Position numbers and translations under genes: made by a program. The notes beneath the pieces are model-generated. The model made no database searches. It saw only the letters and a list, made by a program, of their open reading frames with translations, and was not told the origin of the DNA. This document shows, one piece after another, positions 1 through 9,665 of a stretch of 64,000 nucleotides of DNA. Position 1 is the stretch's first letter. Every line of letters starts with the position of its first letter. Origin of the DNA: Microbulbifer sp. MI-G (GTDB lineage Bacteria; Pseudomonadota; Gammaproteobacteria; Pseudomonadales; Cellvibrionaceae); NCBI RefSeq assembly GCF_030440425.1, contig NZ_CP098023.1, positions 2,407,501 through 2,471,500 of the forward strand, written 5' to 3'.

Positions 1-965
1 TCAATGTGCCCAGCGTTGGTGCGCTTGGCACGTTTGTTGTTTCGCTGGAAGAAGTCTCCGAGATAATTGGCATAGTCAATGCTGACCGAATCCACATGGG
101 CACCACTGGCATCGACACCGCCGGACCAGGTGTGTCCCAGACCATGGAACCAGAGCATGGAGACACGTCCATCCTGCCATACATGTTCATCGGCCGTGTG
201 ACCGGGTGCGTCACTAAGGAGGTTGGAGCCGCGCAACTGCTTCACCCCATACACCTTGGCCATACCGTTGGCATTTTGTGTGTTGTAGCAAGCATTCACC
301 ACAGTATCCTCAGCGCCATGGCCTATGCTGGCAATCTGGGTATCCAAATGGCTGGCATAATTGCCGGCATAATTGCGACAGCGACTGGCAACGTCGGCGC
401 GCTCACAGTTGCCAATGGCCCCACTGGCACTGGTACCAATACTGGGCCCGGCACTGGCGCCAAAACCTGCAAAAATATCTGGAGCAATACAGGCGGCGGT
501 GTTGGCAAAGACCGCTCCGGAGGAAAGGCCCGCGATATACACCTGGCTTGGATCGATATTGTGTGCGGCTTCGCCAGATAAGGCGGTGGCCAGACTAATC
601 AGATTGGCGTAGTCACCGTGGCTGCGGGTACGTGGCCCCTGCCAGTAAGACCAACAGCCAAAACCCGCTTTGTTCGCCGCATCCGGCACGGCGATCGCCA
701 TACCGTGGTTTTCCGCTGTTTCCTCCAGCTTCGCTGTCAAAAATGCATCGATAGATTGACTACAGCCATGTAGAAGGATCAGCAGCGCTTTGCCGTTACC
801 GATGACCGAGGAGCTATCCGGAATAAACACATGCACCCGTTCAAAGCCACCTATGGCCACGTTTTGCTGCCAGGAACCAGCCATCACCGGGTTACTGCCA
901 AAAACCGTAAACAGCGTACTGAGCAAAAAAATTGATAGCTGCTTGACCGGGTGTTCAGAAAACAT
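1..965 (-). CDS. Secreted PHB-depolymerase-family esterase, 3' end cut by window
   Basis: The frame runs from an ATG at 965 to the window edge without a stop, so only about 321 N-terminal codons are seen. The first ~29 residues form a signal peptide (basic start, hydrophobic core, cut near VMA). The protein then shows an oxyanion-type HGC motif (ILLHGCSQS), a nucleophile elbow GLSSG in the stretch VYIAGLSSGAVFA, and a late GLGHTWSGG that would carry the catalytic His. These are features of the extracellular esterase/PHB depolymerase (LpqC-type) group, which cleaves ester bonds in polymers or feruloyl esters. The substrate cannot be told from this part. It stands alone on its strand, with no cotranscribed neighbour visible. 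Confidence 0.85.
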   Translation of the reverse strand, partial: MFSEHPVKQLSIFLLSTLFTVFGSNPVMAGSWQQNVAIGGFERVHVFIPDSSSVIGNGKALLILLHGCSQSIDAFLTAKLEETAENHGMAIAVPDAANKAGFGCWSYWQGPRTRSHGDYANLISLATALSGEAAHNIDPSQVYIAGLSSGAVFANTAACIAPDIFAGFGASAGPSIGTSASGAIGNCERADVASRCRNYAGNYASHLDTQIASIGHGAEDTVVNACYNTQNANGMAKVYGVKQLRGSNLLSDAPGHTADEHVWQDGRVSMLWFHGLGHTWSGGVDASGAHVDSVSIDYANYLGDFFQRNNKRAKRTNAGHI

Positions 966-1502
966 AGCTGGCGCCTCTTTATGGTATAGTGAGTAGGTGA
1001 AAACTGCGCTGCCTGTATGCCGCTCTCCTCACAGACAGTCAACCACTGGTCAACATAAAAGCTGTGTATAACAGACACAACTAGACTTAGGTCGGAGAGG
1101 TCTTTTAGAAACAGATACCGCCCGGATAAGAGCAACAACCCGATCAACCCAGATCGATGAATAGGGGGTGCGCCGGCGGCTTTTAAATTCACTTCCCCGG
1201 CAAGTGTTTGCAGTGATATCAGAATATGCTCGAGTAGACCCCTTCAAGACACTTTCCCCCACTGTTCCAGCACTCTCTGCCAACGTTTGTGATTCAATAC
1301 GATAAACTCTCCGTTGCACAAAATGCAGTGCTGAAAACCACGGTCCTTTTTACATTGAAACAGCACCAGAACCGCCGGGCCCTGGGGATAAAATTGTCTT
1401 CCATTGCTCTCTTTGTTGGTGATCGCATTGATTTGCTTGGTATCATTGCAACACCGTCTTGACGGGTTGTTGCAGCCTTCCATAAGTACATAGAAATATC
1501 CG
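966..1502. other. Intergenic stretch upstream of cmoA
   Basis: About 540 bases between two divergent genes, so it must hold the esterase promoter and the cmoA promoter. A minus-strand frame of 79 codons (1483 to 1244) has several Cys residues, including HCILC. It has no clear ribosome binding site and I do not recognise it, so it is not called as a gene. No strong repeat or RNA structure was seen. Confidence 0.4.
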
Positions 1503-2246
1503 ATGAGTAAACACGACAATCTTTACGCAAACCCGCTGAGGCAAGTGGCTGGTTTTGAGTTTGACCGCCAGGTTGTGGACGTTTTTCCGGATATGATCAA
1601 GCGCTCAGTACCCGGCTACGCTACCATTGTAGCCATGATCGGTACCCTGACAGAACGCTACGCCCAGGCGGGCAGCCGCTGCTACGACTTGGGCAGCTCC
1701 CTGTGCGCAGCCACCCTTGCCATGCGCCATCGCATCCCAGCAGCAAATTGTGAAATTATCGCCGTGGACAATTCCTCCGCAATGGTGGCGCAGGCCCGCG
1801 CTGTGCTCGCCGCAGACAGCGGAGAAATTCCGGTACAACTTATCTGCAGCGATCTGCAAACGGTTGCCATTGAAAACGCCTCGGTGGTGGTGCTGAATTT
1901 CACCCTGCAGTTTATCCCGCTGACAAAGCGCCGGCTGATCCTTCAGAAAATCTATGACGGCCTGCGACCGGGGGGGATTGTGATTCTCTCGGAGAAGGTG
2001 CACTTTTCCGATAAAACACACAATGCACTGATGATTGAGCTGCATCACGCCTTTAAGGCCGCCAACGGCTACAGTACCCTGGAGATTGCGCAAAAGCGCT
2101 CATCCCTGGAAAACATCCTGGTTCCAGAAACTTTGGCTACCCACCGCGAGCGCCTGAAAGACATTGGTTTTTCCAGCGTGGATGTCTGGTTCCAGTGCTT
2201 TAATTTTGCCTCTTTACTGGCTTTTAAGGGCAAGCCCGAAGAGTAA
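1503..2246 (+). CDS. cmoA: Carboxy-S-adenosyl-L-methionine synthase CmoA
   Basis: CmoA makes carboxy-SAM from SAM and prephenate. CmoB then uses it to form cmo5U at the wobble position 34 of tRNAs. The 247-residue length is typical. The Rossmann-type SAM site is visible as [13 protein letters not shown] near residues 60-72, followed by AVDNSSAMV and the conserved [11 protein letters not shown] segment. cmoB begins 8 bases after the stop, so the two are almost certainly one transcript and act consecutively in one pathway. The ATG at 1503 gives an N-terminus matching the family ([13 protein letters not shown]). No unusual feature was seen. Confidence 0.97.
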   Translation: MSKHDNLYANPLRQVAGFEFDRQVVDVFPDMIKRSVPGYATIVAMIGTLTERYAQAGSRCYDLGSSLCAATLAMRHRIPAANCEIIAVDNSSAMVAQARAVLAADSGEIPVQLICSDLQTVAIENASVVVLNFTLQFIPLTKRRLILQKIYDGLRPGGIVILSEKVHFSDKTHNALMIELHHAFKAANGYSTLEIAQKRSSLENILVPETLATHRERLKDIGFSSVDVWFQCFNFASLLAFKGKPEE

Positions 2247-2254
2247 GTATTTCT

Positions 2255-3232
2255 GTGATTGACTACACACGTCTCTACCAAGGCCTGCAACATATCCCGG
2301 CCCTGCGCGCCTGGCTGTCACAACTACCGCAACAGGTCGCTGAGGGTCTGAGCCCGAAGCGCTGGGGCGACCTGCCCGATTGGCGCTCGACATTGGAAGC
2401 TCTACCGGATATAGCGCCCTCGAGTATTCAATTGAATCACCGGATATGCGCCGGCAACGCGGCCGATGCCAGTGCCGAGCAACTGCAATTGCTGGAAGCG
2501 GGGCTGAAAAAACTCCACCCCTGGCGCAAAGGCCCCTGGGATCTGTTTGGCGTATCTATTGATACGGAGTGGCGATCCGATTGGAAGTGGGATCGTGTGC
2601 AGCCGCACCTGGCCCCGCTCAAAAACAGGCTGGTGCTGGATGTGGGGTGCGGCAATGGCTATCACTGCTGGCGGGCCTACGGTGCCGGTGCGCGCCGGGT
2701 GATCGGAATAGATCCCTCGGCCAAGTCTGTTGCGCAGTTTTACGCTCTGAAAAAATATCTGGGAAATGAAAAACCGGTGGACCTGCTGCCACTGGGTATT
2801 GAGGTGCTGCCGGAAAACCTGCATGCCTTCGACACCACTTTCTCCATGGGGGTACTCTACCACCGGCGTTCGCCCATGGATCATCTGCGCGATCTGCGCG
2901 GGACCCTGCGCCCGGGGGGACAGTTGGTGCTGGAAACTCTGGTGATCGATGGCAAACTGGGAGACTGCCTGGTACCCGAAGGGCGCTATGCAAAAATGCG
3001 CAACGTATGGTTTTGCCCCAGTTGTGCAACTCTGGAGAGCTGGCTGCGCAAGTGCGGCTTCGACAACCCCAGAACCGTGGACCTGAGCACTACCACTACT
3101 GAAGAGCAGCGGCGCACCGACTGGATGCGCTTTGAATCCCTGGCGGATTTTCTCGATCCGCAATCACCAGGTAAGACCATTGAGGGTCATCCTGCGCCTA
3201 AACGCGCCGTTCTGGTCGCAAAAGTACCGTAA
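2255..3232 (+). CDS. cmoB: tRNA U34 carboxymethyltransferase CmoB
   Basis: CmoB transfers the carboxymethyl group of carboxy-SAM to 5-hydroxyuridine 34 in tRNA, completing cmo5U. The protein has 325 residues, near the E. coli size. The SAM-binding motif VLDVGCGNGYH sits near residues 127-137 and is followed by VIGIDPSAKSV. The family FSMGVLYHRR segment is also present. Translation starts at a GTG (2255) 8 bases after the cmoA stop, which suggests translational coupling. The C-terminal half contains the DWMRFESLADFLDP block usual for CmoB. Confidence 0.97.
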   Translation: MIDYTRLYQGLQHIPALRAWLSQLPQQVAEGLSPKRWGDLPDWRSTLEALPDIAPSSIQLNHRICAGNAADASAEQLQLLEAGLKKLHPWRKGPWDLFGVSIDTEWRSDWKWDRVQPHLAPLKNRLVLDVGCGNGYHCWRAYGAGARRVIGIDPSAKSVAQFYALKKYLGNEKPVDLLPLGIEVLPENLHAFDTTFSMGVLYHRRSPMDHLRDLRGTLRPGGQLVLETLVIDGKLGDCLVPEGRYAKMRNVWFCPSCATLESWLRKCGFDNPRTVDLSTTTTEEQRRTDWMRFESLADFLDPQSPGKTIEGHPAPKRAVLVAKVP

Positions 3233-3418
3233 CTTCTCTTACACCATGGCTCTGTGTATTCATAAATCCGGAAAAATCCCCTATTAGTAGAATATTATAC
3301 GGAATACCCGCTGTGATCTTGATTATTGCCCCCCCTGTGGCAAAGCTCGCCCCCAAACCGTGCAACAATGCCCTCAGGGAAGGCTGCCAATCAGTGCAGC
3401 CCAGCGCAGAGTATCTCT

Positions 3419-4804
3419 ATGAGTATTAGTGTTTTCGAGCTCTTTAAAATCGGCGTGGGCCCCTCCAGTTCCCACACGGTGGGCCCCATGATCGCTGCCC
3501 GCCAGTTTGTACGGGACCTGCGCGCCCGCGGACAACTGTCCCAGACTGATCGCGTGCAGATACACCTTTACGGCTCCCTGGCCCTCACCGGTATAGGGCA
3601 TGGCACCGACATGGCAGTATTGATGGGACTGCTGGGTCAATCCCCTGATACCATCGATGTGGACAGCATTGATGAACGGTTGGCTGCGATCCAACAGACG
3701 TCTGCCCTGCTGCTGTACAATGACCACAAGATAGAATTCGTTCGCGAACGCGACCTGACTTTCCACACCGAGGCATTTCTGCCCCAACACTCCAACGGTA
3801 TGACCTTCCAGGCTTACTCGGGCTCAGAGCGGTTATTTGAACGCAGCTACTTTTCTATCGGCGGCGGCTTTGTGTTGTCTGAAGAGGATTTTGCCCACAG
3901 AGAGGAAATCGCTACCCTGCTGCCCTATGACTTTCACAACGCCGAGCAGCTGATGAAGATCTGCACACAGCACGGCTGGACCATTGCCGATCTGGCCATG
4001 GAAAACGAGAAGGCATTTCACAGTGAGCAGGCGGTGAGTGACCGCTTGTGGAATATCTGGAAGGTGATGGATGCCTCTATCGAGCGGGGCTGTCATCAAC
4101 AGGGCATTCTGCCCGGGGGTCTGAACGTGCCACGTCGCGCAGCCGAACTGTATCAGGAACTGAGTAAACAGCCCACGGAGGAACGCAATCAGGGACTGGC
4201 TATCCTCGATTGGGTCAGCCTGTTTGCCCTTGCGGTTAACGAGGAAAATGCCGCACGCGGACGCATTGTTACCGCCCCCACCAACGGGGCTGCAGGGGTC
4301 ATTCCCGCTGTCATCGCTTACTATGTGAAGTTTGTGCACGATGCCGACAAACACGGTGCACTGAAGAATCAGGTGGTGAAATTCCTCCTGACCGCCGGTG
4401 CCATTGGTATGCTGTACAAGAAAAATGCCTCCATTTCCGCTGCAGAAGTGGGTTGCCAGGGAGAGATTGGCGTGGCCTGTTCCATGGCCTCCGCCGGCCT
4501 CGCAGCCGTGCAAGGCGGCAGCAACCAGCAGACCGAGAACGCAGCGGAAATCGGCATGGAACACAACCTGGGGCTCACCTGCGACCCTATCGGCGGGCTT
4601 GTCCAGATACCCTGTATTGAACGCAACACCATGGGCGCGGTAAAAGCCATTAACGCTGCACGCCTCGCACTGCGCGGTGACGGCGAGCATATAGTCCCCC
4701 TCGACAGCGTGATTGAAACCATGCACCAGACCGGTATCGATATGCAGAACAAGTACAAGGAAACCGCTCTGGGCGGCCTTGCGGTCAACGCCGTGAACTG
4801 TTAA
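3419..4804 (+). CDS. sdaA: L-serine ammonia-lyase, iron-sulfur dependent
   Basis: Deaminates L-serine to pyruvate and ammonia in the cytosol using a 4Fe-4S cluster. It is a single-chain enzyme of about 461 residues with the beta domain ([16 protein letters not shown]) at the N-terminus and the alpha domain after it. Cluster-ligand Cys candidates lie in [15 protein letters not shown] and in [18 protein letters not shown]. An upstream in-frame ATG at 3326 would add 31 residues of non-family sequence, so the ATG at 3419 (MSISVFELF) is chosen. It is flanked by a short gap after cmoB and a convergent gadB, so it probably has its own promoter. Confidence 0.95.
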   Translation: MSISVFELFKIGVGPSSSHTVGPMIAARQFVRDLRARGQLSQTDRVQIHLYGSLALTGIGHGTDMAVLMGLLGQSPDTIDVDSIDERLAAIQQTSALLLYNDHKIEFVRERDLTFHTEAFLPQHSNGMTFQAYSGSERLFERSYFSIGGGFVLSEEDFAHREEIATLLPYDFHNAEQLMKICTQHGWTIADLAMENEKAFHSEQAVSDRLWNIWKVMDASIERGCHQQGILPGGLNVPRRAAELYQELSKQPTEERNQGLAILDWVSLFALAVNEENAARGRIVTAPTNGAAGVIPAVIAYYVKFVHDADKHGALKNQVVKFLLTAGAIGMLYKKNASISAAEVGCQGEIGVACSMASAGLAAVQGGSNQQTENAAEIGMEHNLGLTCDPIGGLVQIPCIERNTMGAVKAINAARLALRGDGEHIVPLDSVIETMHQTGIDMQNKYKETALGGLAVNAVNC

Positions 4805-4849
4805 TACAATCTCCCTACTCTACGGGTTACCCTGGCACTTGATACAGTC

Positions 4850-6223
4850 TCAGCATTTACTTGGTGCCACCTTGTGGGGATCTTTCAGTTTCGGTGGTGT
4901 CGCATTGCCGCCGTGCTGATGCAACCATTTACAAGCGTGAATAATATCATCCGCCAAGCCTTCAACGGCATTGTAATTGAGGTGCGGGCGCACCACGATG
5001 CGCAAGGAGTTTACTGACTGTGCATCGGGAGGCATGGCATAGGCAGACAGCACCCAGCCGCGCTCGCGCACCTTGTCGGATATATCGTACTCATTGAAAT
5101 TGGTATACTTTCCATTCAAGGTCATGGCCACTACGGGGATGCGCTGGGTCTTATTCATGATCTCGAAATAACCACTATCCACAAGGCGATTGCGCAGGTG
5201 CTGGGCATTCTCCAGAGTGTGCAGCATGATATCCCGATATCCCTTGAAGCCCAGGCGGATAAAATTGTAGTACTGGTAGGCGACGGTGGAAGCATTGCGG
5301 CTGAAATTCAAGGTGGCCGTCGGCATTTCACCGCCCAGATAATTCACATAGAACATCAGCTCCTCATCGAAAACGGAGCGCTCGCGAAAAATCACCCAAC
5401 CGAGCCCCGGCGGCACCAGCCCGAACTTGTGGCCGGATGCATTAATGGATTTCACCCTTGGCAGGCGGAAATCCCAATGGTAATCGGGGTATAAAAACGG
5501 GTTTACAAATCCGCCGGAAGCGCCATCAATATGCATGGGGATATCGTGCCCGGTGTTTTCGTGATGGCGATCCAGCCAATTGTGAATAGCACGAAAGGCA
5601 TCGTCCTCACCGGTAAAGGTCTGCCCGGCAATGGCCACTACCGCGATGGTATTTTCATCCACCAGTTGATCAAGATGCGCACTGGTAAAACGGTAATGCC
5701 CCGGCCTCAAGGGGGCTATGCGCGGCTCCACATCAAAGTAGCGCATAAATTTTTCCCACACGATCTGTACATTGGCACCGGTCACCAGATTGGGCCTGGA
5801 GCCGTCTTTGCCCATTTTTTGCCGGCCTTTACGCCAGTTCCACTTGTGGGCCAAACCCGCCAGCATACAGGCCTCTGAGGAGCCAATGGTGGCAGCACCG
5901 TATGGCTCCACACCCTCGGGACCGTTCCACAACTGGTGCAGCCAACGCACCATGCGCGTTTCCATGGCAAACAGCTGAGGATACATATCGTGATCGATGT
6001 AGTTTTTCAGATAGTGATCCTTTGCCACTGCAAAAGATTCGGGTTCGGTAAAGGTGGTCACAAACGAAGATAAGTTCATCGCCGGTTTGGCATCGGACCA
6101 GGTCTCGCTGGTGACAATGGATTCGGCGGCATAGGCAGAGATACTATCTCTGGGAAAATGATTTTCTGGAATATCCTCATTGTATTCATCAAAGAACAGA
6201 TCAAACGGGGATTTCTGTTTCAT
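4850..6223 (-). CDS. gadB: Glutamate decarboxylase (PLP)
   Basis: Converts glutamate to GABA and CO2, consuming a proton, a reaction used in acid resistance or GABA metabolism. The 457-residue protein is a group II PLP decarboxylase. The PLP lysine lies in SINASGHKFGLV, preceded by the HIDGASGGFVNPF segment that holds the cofactor-contacting Asp. The ATG at 6223 has a GGAG site about 9 bases upstream. A longer frame starting at 6310 adds sequence unrelated to the family and was not used. No GABA antiporter or glutaminase gene lies next to it, so the classical gad acid-resistance pair is not visible here. Confidence 0.95.
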   Translation of the reverse strand: MKQKSPFDLFFDEYNEDIPENHFPRDSISAYAAESIVTSETWSDAKPAMNLSSFVTTFTEPESFAVAKDHYLKNYIDHDMYPQLFAMETRMVRWLHQLWNGPEGVEPYGAATIGSSEACMLAGLAHKWNWRKGRQKMGKDGSRPNLVTGANVQIVWEKFMRYFDVEPRIAPLRPGHYRFTSAHLDQLVDENTIAVVAIAGQTFTGEDDAFRAIHNWLDRHHENTGHDIPMHIDGASGGFVNPFLYPDYHWDFRLPRVKSINASGHKFGLVPPGLGWVIFRERSVFDEELMFYVNYLGGEMPTATLNFSRNASTVAYQYYNFIRLGFKGYRDIMLHTLENAQHLRNRLVDSGYFEIMNKTQRIPVVAMTLNGKYTNFNEYDISDKVRERGWVLSAYAMPPDAQSVNSLRIVVRPHLNYNAVEGLADDIIHACKWLHQHGGNATPPKLKDPHKVAPSKC

Positions 6224-6567
6224 GACCACACTCCTTGTCGCGCTTCGACGCCGCAAAAAACCCTCGGTAAAGCCCCTCTCATCGCATCGGGAAAGTGGAT
6301 ATGGACTCAATTCCCGTTTCTAGGCGCTGAGCAAGATGGGTTCCGGAATCTGTCACACACCTCATCTTGGCAAAAGATGAAAAAATAGGTGACCTTTGGC
6401 CGCCCCTTTACCTAATACTACCTGCCAGTGTAGATAAATCAGGACATGGTTATGGAAAAAGCACGAATGACGGTCGTGCCCCCGGTAAACTTTCTCTGGG
6501 GAAGGAGTTCGTTTTCACAAATACGGACAAACTGTCTAGGGTCAACCACCGGACACAAGGAACGCGT
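6224..6567. other. Intergenic region upstream of gadB
   Basis: About 344 bases between the gadB start and the rsmJ end, both on the minus strand. It must contain the gadB promoter. I see no convincing gene, repeat or strong terminator in it. Confidence 0.4.
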
Positions 6568-7371
6568 TCAACTCGGTATGCCATGTTTGGTATAGATATC
6601 AAAACGTCCGGATTTGCCCTGCAACAAAAGGCTGGGGTTTTTTCCGGCCAGGCAGGGCGCCAGCCTGGGGCGTTTGACCACGGTACGGTAGTAGCAGGCT
6701 TTGAAAGCAGGTTCTAACAACTGATCCGCGTCCTTGTCCACACCCACCAGATAGTGGAATGCCGCCATTTCTTTCTTTACTTTCGCACTCTTGCCCCCCA
6801 ATGGGAACATGGGGTCCAGATAGACAACCTGCCAGGAATCCTCGTCCTGCTGGGTCAGCCAGTCCACTGCGGAAATGGTGTCATCAACCAGGCACAAACG
6901 TCCGGCAGCCGGGACCAACTCGGTGTCGGCTGCTGCCGCCTGATGCAATCGCCGCAGGCCATCTTGCAACAACAGGCGCACCACCGGGTTGCGCTCGAGC
7001 ATCCACACCTCACACCCCAGTGTCGCCAGTACAAAGGCATCGCGCCCGAGTCCGGCAGTAGCATCCAATACACGTGGGTAAAAGCCCGGACGCAAACCAA
7101 TGGCTCTGGCAACCGGCTGCGCCCTGCCACCACCAAATCTGCGCCGGTGCGCCAGGGCACCCCCCACAAAATCCACAGCGACAGGCCCCGGCGCCTGGCG
7201 ACCGGTAGCACACAGTTCCAAGCGCTCGCCACAGCGCAAAACCTGGGAAAAGTCGCCTATTTCCCGAGGGTCTGTAACGCCCAGGCAGGGAAAATCGAGC
7301 TGACTGGACAACTGTTCGGCAGCGGGGAGGTGTTCTGGGGTCGCTGCAATCAAAGCCATTGCCGGATTCAT
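6568..7371 (-). CDS. rsmJ: 16S rRNA m2G1516 methyltransferase RsmJ
   Basis: RsmJ (YhiQ) methylates G1516 of 16S rRNA with SAM. The 267-residue protein carries the family SAM motif VLDATAGLGRDAFVLATLG (about residues 104-122), the ERNPVVRLLLQDGL segment, and the catalytic-type VYLDPMFP. The ATG at 7371 (MNPAMALIAAT) follows GGAG by about 5 bases and is preferred over an ATG 15 bases upstream. It is a stand-alone housekeeping gene on the minus strand. A STAS-like gene lies 36 bases upstream in the same direction, so cotranscription is possible. Confidence 0.93.
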   Translation of the reverse strand: MNPAMALIAATPEHLPAAEQLSSQLDFPCLGVTDPREIGDFSQVLRCGERLELCATGRQAPGPVAVDFVGGALAHRRRFGGGRAQPVARAIGLRPGFYPRVLDATAGLGRDAFVLATLGCEVWMLERNPVVRLLLQDGLRRLHQAAAADTELVPAAGRLCLVDDTISAVDWLTQQDEDSWQVVYLDPMFPLGGKSAKVKKEMAAFHYLVGVDKDADQLLEPAFKACYYRTVVKRPRLAPCLAGKNPSLLLQGKSGRFDIYTKHGIPS

Positions 7372-7407
7372 CGGCACTCCGTGCAATAGTCAAAAAAGCG
7401 GCCTATG

Positions 7408-7776
7408 CTAGCCCGGATTTTCCAGCCATTCCAGGGCCTGGGAATACGCATTCAGCGAAAAGGGCCGCACTTCGGCACTGACGAAATGGCAGACTAGGCT
7501 TGGCATAAAACTCAGGACGGGATTGTCGGATAATACGGCTATTTTCTGGATGTGCCTATGGTGGTCGTGCACAAAACGGAAGTGCGAAATCAGCGCGACA
7601 AAACTCTCCCAGCCAGCAAAATCCTGGGCATTGATCAGCAGCCCCTCGATCCTGCCCTGCTCCGTGATGACCGGATCTATCTGGGCTGCAAGCTGCTGAA
7701 AATCTTCCGCAGAAAATTTTCCTACAGGTTTGACTTCGAGTATCTCGTGTTCCCGGCACCACTTATGTTCAATCAT
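7408..7776 (-). CDS. SpoIIAA-like/STAS-fold small protein
   Basis: A 122-residue soluble protein resembling the SpoIIAA-like family (DUF3478-type). It begins with a beta-hairpin (EILEVKPVGKFSAEDFQQL), then a GLLINAQDFAGWESF core strand-helix. The middle contains a HFRFVHDHHRHIQKIAVLSDN segment typical of the family. Members have a STAS fold and have been linked to lipid or nucleotide binding, but no precise function is established. No membrane segment is present. It is 36 bases upstream of rsmJ on the same strand. Confidence 0.75.
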   Translation of the reverse strand: MIEHKWCREHEILEVKPVGKFSAEDFQQLAAQIDPVITEQGRIEGLLINAQDFAGWESFVALISHFRFVHDHHRHIQKIAVLSDNPVLSFMPSLVCHFVSAEVRPFSLNAYSQALEWLENPG

Positions 7777-7939
7777 GATCCCACAACGGGCAAGGGCCGC
7801 CTCTGCCGGCAGCCCACGCGCCCTGCAATGTTTTGCTATCCCTGCCTGGGTTGATTTGAACCCAATTTCACAACTTGTACAATCCCGGTACCGCTTGCCG
7901 GAGATGACCGCTTCCGAAATTCAGCGCGCAACAAGTGCC

Positions 7940-8410
7940 CTACTCGGCAGAAGCCCCTTCAACAATCTTGTCAGCCTTTTTGCCCGTACCCGTACTGTCT
8001 GTCGAATTGCCACTGTTGCCGGTGGCAGTCTGAGGGGGTTTACCACCCGCACCGGTGGATGCCGGCCTGCTGGCATCAGGCTGTCCAGCGACCGGTTTTG
8101 TAGCTGCGGCACCAGAGCCCGGATCGGTAGTGTTACTGGCTCCAGGGGGATTGGGGTTTGTCTGATCCGGCTCCTGTGGCGTTTGCATGTCCGGGTTACC
8201 CATACCATCAGGAGGCGTAGGCGCATCGTTGGGAGGGGGTGTATCGTTATCACCACCACTATCCGATGGTGTCGAGTTATCATTCATCTGCTCGCTTTGC
8301 GGCTGATTCATCGAGTCATAGGCATCTTTTGCCTTGTGCTCACCACCACGCGAAATAAAATAACCGATAATCAGTAACAAGATGATCAGTGGTATCAGTA
8401 GTTTCTTCAT
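7940..8410 (-). CDS. Membrane-anchored low-complexity Pro/Asp/Gly/Thr-rich protein
   Basis: A 156-residue protein with one N-terminal membrane segment (residues ~4-20, LLIPLIILLLIIGYFI). After that comes a long disordered tail rich in Pro, Asp, Asn, Gly, Ser and Thr. There is no recognisable domain and no lipobox Cys. The topology suggests a periplasmic flexible tail anchored in the inner membrane, perhaps a spacer or envelope tether. Function unknown. The neighbours on the same strand are more than 150 bases away on both sides. Confidence 0.6.
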   Translation of the reverse strand: MKKLLIPLIILLLIIGYFISRGGEHKAKDAYDSMNQPQSEQMNDNSTPSDSGGDNDTPPPNDAPTPPDGMGNPDMQTPQEPDQTNPNPPGASNTTDPGSGAAATKPVAGQPDASRPASTGAGGKPPQTATGNSGNSTDSTGTGKKADKIVEGASAE

Positions 8411-8767
8411 ATTGCGACCTCTCGACGCCAGCCAAAATCAGAAAAAATACCTGTCGCAAGGCCAGCCGGTCATGCAATTTACAGGCGGCGGACAGCGTTG
8501 GCAGCTGTGCGTCGCTGGCCCTGCATCCCTGCGGTAAAACCTGTGGCCTAAGCCTTTTTGGCGCCAGAAGGCAGCGTTAGATCATCCGATAAAACAACGC
8601 ACCTTCTCTAAAGAAGGTGACGCCAATACTGATAAGAATAACCCGGCATTGGCGTTCTTCAAGGAATCGGCCCCCTTTATTAGAGGTTGGATTGCTGTAA
8701 GTGTGGGTAGATTTAAAACCGGAGATTATATCAACCGGGCAAACAGCGGATTGTGAAAATCAAGCCG
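8411..8767. other. Intergenic stretch with two stem-loops
   Basis: About 357 bases between two minus-strand genes. It contains an 8-bp perfect stem-loop (8600-8607 with 8612-8619, loop ctaa). A second inverted repeat follows (8620-8627 with 8648-8655, 20-base loop). Neither is followed by a long T-run, so they may end the upstream minus-strand transcript only weakly or form a processed RNA element. Confidence 0.4.
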
Positions 8768-9340
8768 CTAAGTGGTGTGTCCCAACTGCCCCGGAGTGAG
8801 TGGACGCCTATGGACCCAACACCCCCCGGGGCAGTTTCTCCAGAACTTTGCCCGTTGAGAGCTGGGTTGATCCCGAGCAGTCAAGTCACTGAGTATTGCC
8901 AGCAGCGTCTCCGCATCAGACTCCGCCACAGCCGCCTCGCAACTGAGCAGCTGCAACCTGCCGTAGTTATCGCGACCGGCAAAGATCAAGTAACGCTCCC
9001 CTATTTCCAATTTCCTGTCGCAGTACTCCAGTCCGAGACGGAAGGTGATCTGCTCGGCAACCGCACCCTTCCACACCCGACTGGGCGCAGCCGAATACAC
9101 ATAACCCGAAATCGCAGTAACCCCTGGCGCTGAAAGGGCACTGTCTACATCACGGTGGATATCGATCACCTCCACCTGTGCCACCACCGCCGCCCCGGCA
9201 AACTGCGCCTCCAGGTGAGTGACGGTTTGCGAAAACGCCGCTTCACCCTCGTCTTGCCAGGCAAGGGCCAGTGTGGCGAACAATGCGGGAAGAATAGACA
9301 CCAGACACAGGGTGGTGTTTACAGACCGACGGCGGCTCAC
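8768..9340 (-). CDS. Secreted protein with NTR/TIMP-like pattern
   Basis: A 190-residue exported protein. Residues 1-27 form a signal peptide ending LALA before WQDEG. The mature part has the alternating pattern seen in bacterial netrin/TIMP-like domains: AAVVAQVEVIDI, then RVWKGAVAEQITFRL, a Cys in LGLEYCDRKL, GERYLIFAGRD, and a second Cys in LQLLSCEAAV. The two Cys could pair. The role of such bacterial proteins is not established. It has no close neighbour on its strand. The family call is by eye and is the weak point. Confidence 0.55.
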   Translation of the reverse strand: MSRRRSVNTTLCLVSILPALFATLALAWQDEGEAAFSQTVTHLEAQFAGAAVVAQVEVIDIHRDVDSALSAPGVTAISGYVYSAAPSRVWKGAVAEQITFRLGLEYCDRKLEIGERYLIFAGRDNYGRLQLLSCEAAVAESDAETLLAILSDLTARDQPSSQRAKFWRNCPGGCWVHRRPLTPGQLGHTT

Positions 9341-9665
9341 GGTTATTCTCCATTATTGCTGCAGTGGCTGACCTACAGACAACAAGATCGGACAACAGCA
9401 CCTTGGTGATTGTTTCTGTAAAAAACATTGAGCCGCTCAAAAGAACGCCTTGACCGGCCAAAACCGGTCCTTAAATCTACACAGCTCCACACAATTGAGT
9501 TGCTCTTTAAGGCCAAGCAATCAAAAAATCACCGAAGCTCAGGATATTTACCTGTCTGGATATAATAAAGGGCACCAGATGCCCTTTCGCGAAGATTTCC
9601 TGTCCGTTCACGGCGCAAATGCGGCTGTATCAGTGACAGTATGGCACCCTAACCGGCCGTGTGGA
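9341..9665. other. Intergenic region between secreted protein and OmpA-like gene
   Basis: About 325 bases upstream of the 8768-9340 gene and downstream of the 9666-10313 gene. It holds the former's promoter and the latter's terminator (9567-9587). No additional gene is supported. Confidence 0.4.
9567..9587 (-). terminator. Terminator of the OmpA-like lipoprotein gene
   Basis: An 8-bp perfect hairpin (AAAGGGCA, 5-base loop, TGCCCTTT) lies 79 bases beyond the stop of the minus-strand gene at 9666. It is followed on the minus strand by an A/T-rich ATTATAT run. Confidence 0.6.
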